17,326 bases of DNA from an uncultured Oscillospiraceae bacterium (GTDB taxonomy: Bacteria > Bacillota > Clostridia > Oscillospirales > Acutalibacteraceae). Under the pieces are notes generated by a model. That model saw only the letters and a program-made list of their open reading frames with translations, made no database searches and was not told where the DNA came from. The stretch covers positions 1 through 17,326 of the forward strand of contig URGH01000054.1 in NCBI GenBank assembly GCA_900547305.1, written 5' to 3'. The position numbers and the translations under genes are program-made. Within the stretch, counting starts at the first letter, position 1. The number at the start of each line of letters is the position of its first letter. Shown here one piece after another: positions 1-5,887 of the stretch.

Positions 1-1638
1 CAAAACGCTGCCTATGCCGTCAATCTGCTCTATTTCCTCTGCAGTAGCCGCCGCTATTGCCTCAATACTTCCGAAATGCTCTGTTAAAAGCGCCGCCGCC
101 TTGCTGCCTATATGGCGTATTCCGAAAGCGAAAACCAGCTTTGCCGCGTCGTTTTGCTTTGATTTCTCAATCGCGTTTTTAAGGTTCTCCACGCTCTTTT
201 CGCCTACGCGTTCAAGATTTTTAACGGCTTCGTAGTCAATCGAGTAAATATCGTCTATACTATGAATAAGCCCGGCGGAAAGCAGCTGTTCAAGCATTGC
301 GGGGCCTAAGCCCTCAATATCCATAGCGTCGCGCGAGGTAAAGTGTATCAGGTGGCGCAAAAGCTGCGCAGGGCAATCGGCGTTGGTACAGCGCAGAACC
401 GCCTCGCCCTCCTCGCGCGTTACGGGCGAGCCGCAAGATGGGCACTTATCGGGCATTTTGTAGACCGATGAATTATCGCCTTTCTTTGAAACGTTCAGTA
501 CCTCGGGAATAATATCCCCCGCCTTGCGCACCACTATGGTATCCCCTATGCCTATGCCCTTTGAATTTATAAAATCCTCGTTGTGCAGCGTTGCGCGGCT
601 CACCGTAGTGCCCGCAAGCTGTATCGGGTCAAACACGGCGGTGGGAGTCAGCGCGCCTGTGCGCCCTACGTTAATTTCAATGCTTTTAAGCACCGTTTCC
701 TTTTCTTCGGGCGGGTATTTAAAAGCTGCCGCCCATTTCGGGTATTTCGCGGTGCTGCCGAGTTCTTTGCGGTATTCAAGGTTATCAACCTTTACAACCG
801 CGCCGTCAATATCATAGGGCAAGCCGCCGCGCGAGTCTCCTATGCGCCCAATTTCCGAAATGACGTCCTCAATATTATCGCAGCGCTTATAGGTCGGCAG
901 GGTGTGAAAGCCGAGGGATTTCACAAAGTCAAGCGTTTCAATGTGCGATGTAAACTCCTTGCCCGTTATTCGCTGAATATTGAAAACAAATATATCAAGC
1001 CCGCGCTCTTTAACTATTTTCGGGTTTTTCTGCCTTAAGGAGCCCGCCGCCGCGTTTCGGGGGTTTTTCGCGGGCGCTTCGCCCATAAGCTCCTGCCGTT
1101 CTACCAGTTTCTCAAAACTTTCTTTCGGCATATACACCTCGCCCCGCACTTCAAGCTCGCCGTCAAAGCGTATGGCTTTGGGTATGCTTTTTATCTGCAT
1201 TAAATTCGCGGTCACGTCCTCGCCGGTTACGCCGTCGCCTCGTGTTGAGCCGCGAAAGAAAAGCCCGTCTTTATATTCAAGCGATACCGAAAGCCCGTCG
1301 ATTTTCGGCTCTACCGAAAATGCGGTTCTCGCGGTATCTATTTTTTCGGCAAAAGCGCGCAGCTCGTCAAAGCTGAAAACGTCCTGAAGACTTTCCATTT
1401 TAACCGCATGGGTTACCTCGGCAAAGAGTTTCAGTGCAGCGCCGCCCACGGTCACGGTGGGCGATTCCTCTTTTTTGAATTGCGGGTATTCCTTTTCCAA
1501 ATCTTCAAGCTCACGCAGCAGCGCGTCGTACTCGTAATCCTCAATTTCGGGCGCGTCTTCAATATAGTATTTTTTGTTGTGGTATTTAAGCGTATCGCTT
1601 AAATATTTTATTCTTTCTTCCGCTGCCTTTACGTCCAT
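1..1638 (-). CDS. ligA: NAD+-dependent DNA ligase LigA (C-terminus cut off by window edge)
   Basis: The enzyme seals nicks during replication and repair, using NAD+ to adenylate its active-site lysine. I translated the open frame from the ATG at 1638-1636 to base 1: 546 residues with no stop, against about 660-670 for complete LigA. The N-terminal Ia/adenylation region includes the catalytic motif KIDGL, with Lys112 encoded at 1303-1305. The DGVTGEDVT and NPRNAAAGSLRQ motifs of the nucleotidyltransferase domain and the GRTGALTPTAVFDP motif of the OB domain follow. A four-cysteine zinc finger is formed by Cys399, Cys402, Cys417 and Cys422, and helix-hairpin-helix repeats run to the edge. The missing part should be the end of the HhH region and the BRCT domain. 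A GGAG ribosome site lies about 9 bases before the ATG. The gene starts 21 bases after the yunB stop, so the two are probably co-transcribed. Identification is very secure. Confidence 0.97.
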   Translation of the reverse strand, partial: MDVKAAEERIKYLSDTLKYHNKKYYIEDAPEIEDYEYDALLRELEDLEKEYPQFKKEESPTVTVGGAALKLFAEVTHAVKMESLQDVFSFDELRAFAEKIDTARTAFSVEPKIDGLSVSLEYKDGLFFRGSTRGDGVTGEDVTANLMQIKSIPKAIRFDGELEVRGEVYMPKESFEKLVERQELMGEAPAKNPRNAAAGSLRQKNPKIVKERGLDIFVFNIQRITGKEFTSHIETLDFVKSLGFHTLPTYKRCDNIEDVISEIGRIGDSRGGLPYDIDGAVVKVDNLEYRKELGSTAKYPKWAAAFKYPPEEKETVLKSIEINVGRTGALTPTAVFDPIQLAGTTVSRATLHNEDFINSKGIGIGDTIVVRKAGDIIPEVLNVSKKGDNSSVYKMPDKCPSCGSPVTREEGEAVLRCTNADCPAQLLRHLIHFTSRDAMDIEGLGPAMLEQLLSAGLIHSIDDIYSIDYEAVKNLERVGEKSVENLKNAIEKSKQNDAAKLVFAFGIRHIGSKAAALLTEHFGSIEAIAAATAEEIEQIDGIGSVL

Positions 1639-1659
1639 TTTCCGTTTCTCCGTTTCCGT

Positions 1660-2349
1660 TTAATCATCGGCAACCGCGCCGTAATCGTTAATAAGTCCCG
1701 CCGTATTATCGTTTTCGCTTTCTATAACGTTCGTGTACGCCCCCGGCACCGCACCCGAAATCACGGTCTGCGCGGCTATTGCCGAGGTCGCGGCGGTCAC
1801 GCCGCCCCTGTAACCTATCATCACAAAGCTGCCCGAAATACTCATATCTATCATTATTATATGCAAAACCTGATTTATACCGACAGATTTGAACTCGTGG
1901 GAAAAATTGACTACCGCCGTTGCCGTAAGCTGCATTTTAAAGCGCAGTTTCGGTCCTAAAGCATTTGTGTATACGCTTGAGAAAAACGTGCCCACGGGTA
2001 TTTTAACCTCATAATACTCTTTTTCGTCAACCTTGCGCGAAAGCCTACCCGATATTGCGCTTTTCAGCGTATTTATTTTCACAATATCTATCTCCGCGCT
2101 CGTAACGCTGCCGTTTTCCCCGCGGGAAAGCACCACAATATCGTCGTATGTAATGCCGTTCTCGTTCAGTATCTCCAAAACCGCCTCGTTCGCGGCGTTA
2201 TACATTACCGTTTGCGCAATGCTTTCGGCGTATTTGATTATAACAGGCCGCATGCGCAAAAAGAAAACCGAGACAATAAGCGAGCAAATAAGCAAAAGCG
2301 TAATAAAAAAGCGCCAGAACGCAAAACCCGAACCCCGCCGATATTTCAT
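1660..2349 (-). CDS. yunB: Sporulation protein YunB
   Basis: This resembles YunB, a membrane-anchored protein that in Bacillus subtilis belongs to the mother-cell (sigma-E) sporulation programme; its biochemical role is unclear. The protein has an arginine-rich start, one N-terminal membrane helix (about residues 12-32), then the YunB-type extracytoplasmic domain with the segments AESIAQTVMYNAANEAV, PVGTFFSSVYTNALGPKL and VNFSHEFKSVGINQVLH. Length is 229 residues from the ATG at 2349. An in-frame GTG at 2358 lies one base after the AAAGGTG ribosome site and would be badly spaced, whereas the ATG is 8 bases from it, so I chose the ATG. ligA follows after 21 bases. Family assignment rests on these recognised motifs; the sporulation timing is inferred from the homologue. 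Confidence 0.88.
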   Translation of the reverse strand: MKYRRGSGFAFWRFFITLLLICSLIVSVFFLRMRPVIIKYAESIAQTVMYNAANEAVLEILNENGITYDDIVVLSRGENGSVTSAEIDIVKINTLKSAISGRLSRKVDEKEYYEVKIPVGTFFSSVYTNALGPKLRFKMQLTATAVVNFSHEFKSVGINQVLHIIMIDMSISGSFVMIGYRGGVTAATSAIAAQTVISGAVPGAYTNVIESENDNTAGLINDYGAVADD

Positions 2350-2353
2350 ATAA

Positions 2354-2406
2354 AACACACCTTTCGCAAGCTATAATACATATTACGAAAGGAAATTCGG
2401 TGTGTT
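2354..2406. repeat. Interrupted inverted repeat upstream of yunB
   Basis: AACACACC at 2354-2361 is the exact reverse complement of GGTGTGTT at 2399-2406. Inside it, CCTTTCG (2360-2366) is the exact reverse complement of CGAAAGG (2386-2392). The structure spans the yunB ribosome-binding site and an AT-rich TATTAT segment (2378-2373 on the minus strand) that could be a -10 element. It could be an operator for a dimeric regulator or, if transcribed, a hairpin involving the ribosome site. No clear -35 box was found, so neither reading is firm. Confidence 0.4.
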
Positions 2407-2447
2407 AATAAAATCAGCGCTTAATTGTTAAAAAATCAATTTTCCTC

Positions 2448-2476
2448 TTGACTTTTTCATCATTTTAAAGTAAAAT
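2448..2476 (+). promoter_or_regulatory. Sigma-A-type promoter of tRNA-Leu
   Basis: TTGACT at 2448-2453 and TAAAAT at 2471-2476 are separated by exactly 17 bases, close to the vegetative consensus. Transcription would start about 7 bases downstream, near 2483, leaving a leader of roughly 8 bases before the tRNA at 2491. Confidence 0.8.
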
Positions 2477-2490
2477 ATCGTTTGTTGCAT

Positions 2491-2573
2491 GCGGGTGTGG
2501 CGGAATTGGCAGACGCACCAGCCTTAGGAGCTGGCGCCCCGGCGTGCAGGTTCAAGTCCTGTCACCCGCACCA
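2491..2573 (+). tRNA. tRNA-Leu (anticodon UAG), CCA encoded
   Basis: This 83-base type II tRNA folds cleanly. The acceptor stem GCGGGTG (2491-2497) pairs with CACCCGC (2563-2569), followed by discriminator A2570 and an encoded CCA at 2571-2573. The anticodon stem CCAGC (2518-2522) pairs with GCTGG (2530-2534) around the loop CTTAGGA. The anticodon is TAG at 2525-2527, reading CUA and other CUN leucine codons by wobble. A long variable arm and the T-loop GTTCAAGTC are present. It is a single tRNA with its own promoter and terminator, lying between two minus-strand operons. Confidence 0.97.
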
Positions 2574-2616
2574 AAACCGACAAGTATCAAACGGTACTTG
2601 CCGGTTTTGTTTTTTT
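2573..2616 (+). terminator. Intrinsic terminator of tRNA-Leu, possibly bidirectional
   Basis: The arms at 2573-2588 and 2593-2608 form a 16-position stem with one A/C mismatch and one G-U pair around the loop AAAC. It is followed by a T-rich run to 2616 (TTTTG then seven T). The stem also has AAAA on its 5' side, giving four U on the opposite strand, so it may weakly terminate the convergent minus-strand operon too. The T-run supplies two bases of the stop codon of that operon's last gene (TAA on the minus strand, 2617-2615). Confidence 0.85.
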
Positions 2617-3241
2617 ACTCTTTTTCTCTGTTCTCTTTAAACAGCTTTTTATAGTCGGTCGGGTCGTACTCGGCTAAGAATATCTCCCACTGCTCGTCGG
2701 AAATATCGTTTGTATTAACGCTGTAAAGCGCGTAAAGATTATCCAAAACCTTTTTATACTGCTTTTCGGTTTTAATGCGCGCCCTCACCGCTATGACGGT
2801 TGTGGCAGCCATTAAAATTACAAGAATTAAAAGCGGGGCGAAATGCCGCCAGAAATATGATGGCGTGTAGCCCAAAACGCCGAGCGAGTCTTTCATAATT
2901 GCGCCGAAAACCACAATAAGCATGATTTCGGGCAGAGCGCTTAAAATTCCCGAAACGAGCTTAAACCGAGTAAAGCTTAAAACATAGCCTGCGATTATAA
3001 GCACCGTGCAAACGATAACCGTAATAAGCGAATTTAAAATACTTTTGAAATTATCCGTGCCGAGGCGCGTCAGCAGCATACCGCATATAAACAAAATGTT
3101 TATACCCATAGTGTAAATAAAAAGCAAGGTATAGCTGACTCTCAGCGCCTTATACAGCTTTCCGTCGGTTTTGGCGTATGTAATTCCGTGCTTTTCCTCA
3201 ATCATCCTAACGCGCCTTAAAACGCTTTCCTGCATTTTCAT
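2615..3241 (-). CDS. Four-helix membrane protein of unknown function
   Basis: I do not recognise a named family. The 208-residue protein has a basic N-terminus (about 1-32) and a first hydrophobic segment at about 33-58. Further hydrophobic segments lie at about 68-90, 96-116 (weaker) and 130-150. A charged cytoplasmic-looking tail of about 55 residues, ending in lysine- and glutamate-rich sequence, closes the protein. No catalytic motif is visible. The ATG overlaps the stop of the upstream lipoprotein gene by one base (TAATG), and an AGGCGG ribosome site lies 9 bases upstream. It is the last gene of a five-gene cluster. The coding call is strong because of the coupling and membrane-protein pattern; function is unknown. 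Confidence 0.8.
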   Translation of the reverse strand: MKMQESVLRRVRMIEEKHGITYAKTDGKLYKALRVSYTLLFIYTMGINILFICGMLLTRLGTDNFKSILNSLITVIVCTVLIIAGYVLSFTRFKLVSGILSALPEIMLIVVFGAIMKDSLGVLGYTPSYFWRHFAPLLILVILMAATTVIAVRARIKTEKQYKKVLDNLYALYSVNTNDISDEQWEIFLAEYDPTDYKKLFKENREKE

Positions 3242-3831
3242 TATTTTTCGCCGCCTTTTTCAATTTCAAAGGAATCAATTATTTTTTCCAGCATTTTAAA
3301 ATTCTTTTTCATATAAGATGGCTGGGAAGAAAAGGTCACCCAGAAAAATTCGTCGTTTTCCTTAAACTCAACATAGCAGAAATATTGGTATATCTTCGCC
3401 CCGTCATACTCCGCCGAATAAAGCTCGGCGGTTATTTTTTTATCGGTTGATGTAAACTCAGGCGTATGCTCTACCTTTTGAATATTTTGGTAGCGCTCCA
3501 TATTATCCTTCGATTGCTGCGACAGAATATCCGTAACATTGGCGCTGTCGGCAAAATCCGAGCGGTAATAGCCGAAAATTCCCATACCTACCGAGCTGTT
3601 TTCGCAGTACCAGTCAAGCTCGGTGTCCTTGTTATCCTCTTTCCAATCGTCAGGCGTGCTGAATTTTAAATTAAACTTTTCAACCTTAAATTCCTTTAAT
3701 GTTTCCGCCTTTGCGTTTACAAGGGCAGTATCCGAAGAAGTATCGCCGCCGCCCGTACATCCCGCAAACACAAGCGCGAAAAGAAAGGCAAGCAGGGCTG
3801 CCGCCGCTTTTTTAAGTTTCAAACCGTTCAT
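3241..3831 (-). CDS. Putative lipoprotein, possible PsbP/DcrB-like fold
   Basis: The 196-residue protein starts with a lysine-containing signal peptide and a hydrophobic core (residues 9-23) ending in FAGC, a lipobox with Cys25 as the lipidation site. Phe at the -3 position is slightly unusual. A Gly/Ser/Asp linker (26-35) leads to a roughly 150-residue exported domain with segments such as NLKFSTPDDWKED and FFWVTFSS. The pattern of an amphipathic start, a central strand-rich region and a C-terminal helix ending in IIDSFEIE resembles PsbP/DcrB-like lipoproteins. That fold is inferred by eye. It probably sits on the outer face of the cytoplasmic membrane. The gene is 11 bases after the upstream membrane-protein gene and overlaps the next by one base. 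Confidence 0.82.
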   Translation of the reverse strand: MNGLKLKKAAAALLAFLFALVFAGCTGGGDTSSDTALVNAKAETLKEFKVEKFNLKFSTPDDWKEDNKDTELDWYCENSSVGMGIFGYYRSDFADSANVTDILSQQSKDNMERYQNIQKVEHTPEFTSTDKKITAELYSAEYDGAKIYQYFCYVEFKENDEFFWVTFSSQPSYMKKNFKMLEKIIDSFEIEKGGEK

Positions 3832-3842
3832 CCCCTACCGTT

Positions 3843-4376
3843 TTATTTTCCCCCTAAAATTTTCAGCACCCGCGGGTGCAGCATATGCATATAAACCATC
3901 GCCATACGCGAAACGGCAATATCGTAAAACACAAACACAGCATTACCGAGCAGCAGAAAAATATACTCACTGTATTTTCCCAATTCCCCGAATTCCTCTA
4001 CCGATACGCCGAAAGCTCGCGCCAAAATGAAATACACCGTAATAATTGCCGCGTTGAAAACCGCAAGTTTTAATATCCACTCTAAAGCGCGGCTTTTACG
4101 CCTGTCAAAAACCGCCTTTAAAATTGGGTAATACCCGAAAAAGCAAATATACAAGAGCTTGCCCTCGGGCTCGGCAAACAGAAATACAAGCACCGAGGCG
4201 GCAGCATACGCTCCCAGCGCCCATTTGTACCCCGCCTCGATTACCGTTATCATTATAAGCAGCCCCGCAACGGCGGGCACCGCGTAGGTTAAATACGGAA
4301 AATAGGAAAGCAGCATAAACACCGCAGAGAGCGCCGCAATTATTCCGCAGAATGTAATTTTAACCGTTTGTTTCAT
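3843..4376 (-). CDS. Polytopic membrane protein, loosely ECF S-component-like
   Basis: The 177-residue protein is mostly hydrophobic, with five to six likely membrane helices from about residue 7 to 160 and a short basic tail (HPRVLKILGGK). The size, the start KITFCGIIAALSAVFMLLSYFP and the region VIEAGYKWALGAYAAAS recall the substrate-binding (S) subunits of energy-coupling-factor transporters and related small membrane proteins. No substrate can be deduced, and no ECF ATPase or T subunit is present here. It begins one base after the J-domain gene's stop (TGA T ATG), so translation is probably coupled. The membrane call is firm; the ECF resemblance is tentative. Confidence 0.75.
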   Translation of the reverse strand: MKQTVKITFCGIIAALSAVFMLLSYFPYLTYAVPAVAGLLIMITVIEAGYKWALGAYAAASVLVFLFAEPEGKLLYICFFGYYPILKAVFDRRKSRALEWILKLAVFNAAIITVYFILARAFGVSVEEFGELGKYSEYIFLLLGNAVFVFYDIAVSRMAMVYMHMLHPRVLKILGGK

Positions 4377-4377
4377 A

Positions 4378-4980
4378 TCAGCAGCAGGGTATCAGGTCGC
4401 CGCCCATGCACTCGCAGCAGCAATCGGCGCAAACAAGCCCCTGGCACACATCGCAAGCGTTGCAACTGCCGTTTCCGCCGTAGCTGCGGTAGGGGTTATA
4501 CTGTCTTCCCTGTTGGCGCGCGGCATTCTGCGCCGCGTTTTGGTACTCGGGATTATTCGGATTCATCCTTGCGGCCGTGGTGAAACTTGTAAACGCCTGG
4601 TCAAACCAGCCGCGGCGGTAAAGCACCGTGCCGTTTAAAAAATACCATTCGGCGTTTCGCTGCTGCGGCGGTACGCCGTCAAGCACCTCCTGCGCCTGCT
4701 CAAGCCTGCCCTGATTTATAAGGGTGCGTACCTCGGGAAATGCCGAAGTCGCATTTGGGTTATACCCGCTGCCGCCCGATGTCTGCCCACCGCGGCGGGC
4801 GTTAACTATCTGGTCGTAAGCCTCATTTATTTCTTTCATTTTTTCGCCCGCTAAATCTGAAAGCGGGTTATCGGCGTAATTATCGGGGTGGTATTTGCGC
4901 GCAAGTTCTCTGTAAGCCTTTTTAATTTCCTCGTCGCTCGCGTTTTCCGAAACGCCCAACACCTCATACGGATTTGTCAT
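4378..4980 (-). CDS. J-domain protein with TPR-like middle and Cys-rich C-terminus
   Basis: J-domain proteins stimulate the ATPase of DnaK-type Hsp70 chaperones and deliver clients. From the chosen ATG the protein is 200 residues. An N-terminal J domain (1-62) carries NPYEVLGV, the YRELARKYHPDN helix with HPD at 31-33, and INEAYDQI. A Gly/Ser/Asn linker follows. A helical segment (about 84-145) with AEWYFLNGTVLYRRG and DQAFTSFTTAARMNPNN looks like a TPR-type repeat. The tail (173-200) holds ten cysteines, including CxxC pairs and a CCC run, with a final CC. It lacks the DnaJ zinc-finger and substrate domains, so it is not canonical DnaJ. The ATG at 4980 has AAAGGAG 10 bases upstream; an earlier in-frame ATG at 5013 would deepen the overlap with the DUF5685 gene. 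The 17-base overlap suggests a functional pairing. The tail may bind metal or carry a modification. Confidence 0.88.
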   Translation of the reverse strand: MTNPYEVLGVSENASDEEIKKAYRELARKYHPDNYADNPLSDLAGEKMKEINEAYDQIVNARRGGQTSGGSGYNPNATSAFPEVRTLINQGRLEQAQEVLDGVPPQQRNAEWYFLNGTVLYRRGWFDQAFTSFTTAARMNPNNPEYQNAAQNAARQQGRQYNPYRSYGGNGSCNACDVCQGLVCADCCCECMGGDLIPCC

Positions 4981-5821
4981 TTTTGCCAAGCTCCTTTTTG
5001 AATGTATCCTCAAGCCCTAAATATATTATATTCCCGAGTATGGACTTGTATTTTTTAATATCCAGCAGTTCAAACGCCTTGCCCGCCTCGTTAGCGCAGA
5101 AATAAAGCTGCGGCGTTATGCGGTTTTCCGCATATTCCGCGGGGTCGCCCTCGCAGGCGTAGGAAAGGCAGTTGTAAGAGCCGCTTTTTATATCGTCGGG
5201 TAAATCGCACGCCGCGTCAAGCAAATATATATATCTGCCTATGCAGTAGCCCAATCGGTCAAGCACCCGCTTTTGCGAGGGGTCTTCGCTGCAAAGCTGC
5301 AAAATTCCCGAAAGCGCTAACGCTGTTGGGTCGGCGGCGGCGTCTAATTCGCGGCAGCCCGCCTTTTCAAGCTCAGTTTGCGCCGATATATAATCGGATA
5401 TTATCTTTTCAAGCTGCGGGTACTTTTTCGCGGCTTTTTTGTTCGCCCTCTTAAAAAGCGGCTTAATAATAATATACCCCAGTTTTTTAATTCCCTTTTC
5501 ATCGGCTATATCGTCAAGCAGCTTATAGTAGCACATTATCATTGCAGCCGCGGCGGGCATTTCCAAAGGTTCGCTGTTTTTACAGTAGTTGCACCTTTTT
5601 AAGGGGTTGAAAAAGCACCTGCCGCGCTCTACGGGGTCGCACCCACTTTTAAGCGCCATATTAAGCAGCGCCAAAAAAGTGAAATCATAGCTTAAGGTGA
5701 AGCGCGACCACAAGCCGTACTCCCGCCCCATAAGGCGGCAAAGTGAGCAATAAACCGCCTTGTAGGTCTCGTATTCCTTGATTTTAAGCTCCGGCTTGCA
5801 AGCCCTTACATACCCGAACAA
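4964..5821 (-). CDS. DUF5685 family protein with isoprenoid-synthase-like acidic motifs
   Basis: The N-terminus MFGYVRACKPELK followed by YKAVYCSLCR is the signature I associate with DUF5685, a family of unknown function common in Clostridia. The 285-residue protein looks all-helical. It has a CxxC pair (Cys25/Cys28), further cysteines at 61, 69, 77 and 80, and two acidic clusters. The first is LLDDIADE (Asp103, Asp104, Asp107). The second is Asp202, Asp206, Asp209 and Asp210, followed by KSGSYN. Their order and form resemble the two Asp-rich motifs of squalene/phytoene synthase-type enzymes; this is an inference. The start is TTG at 5821-5819, supported by GGGGTG 7 bases upstream and agreement with the family N-terminus. 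It heads the five-gene cluster, preceded by a possible promoter. Confidence 0.87.
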   Translation of the reverse strand: MFGYVRACKPELKIKEYETYKAVYCSLCRLMGREYGLWSRFTLSYDFTFLALLNMALKSGCDPVERGRCFFNPLKRCNYCKNSEPLEMPAAAAMIMCYYKLLDDIADEKGIKKLGYIIIKPLFKRANKKAAKKYPQLEKIISDYISAQTELEKAGCRELDAAADPTALALSGILQLCSEDPSQKRVLDRLGYCIGRYIYLLDAACDLPDDIKSGSYNCLSYACEGDPAEYAENRITPQLYFCANEAGKAFELLDIKKYKSILGNIIYLGLEDTFKKELGKNDKSV

Positions 5822-5845
5822 GCATTTTCACCCCATTTGTTTCAT

Positions 5846-5875
5846 TTTATACGCTGAAAACGCACGTTTGGTGAA
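5846..5875 (-). promoter_or_regulatory. Possible promoter of the DUF5685 cluster
   Basis: Reading the minus strand, TTCACC (5875-5870) and TATAAA (5851-5846) are 18 bases apart. The -10 is good and the -35 moderate. Initiation near 5839 would give a leader of about 18 bases containing the GGGGTG ribosome site. The 66-base gap to uvrA shows no terminator, so read-through from uvrA is also possible. Confidence 0.45.
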
Positions 5876-5887
5876 TAATGTGTAAAT

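Noticed and set aside
583..1038. Plus-strand open frame of 151 residues opposite ligA
   Set aside because: It lies wholly antisense to a strongly conserved LigA region, has no family resemblance, and is explained by codon bias of the opposite strand.
2491..2573. Possible integration (att) site at tRNA-Leu
   Set aside because: No integrase gene and no repeated copy of the tRNA 3' end was seen in the window; neighbours look like core genes.
5822..5875. TTCACC/GGTGAA inverted repeat around the DUF5685 ribosome site
   Set aside because: The arms are only six bases with a loop of over 30, and the upstream arm coincides with the candidate -35 box, so it would not be transcribed.
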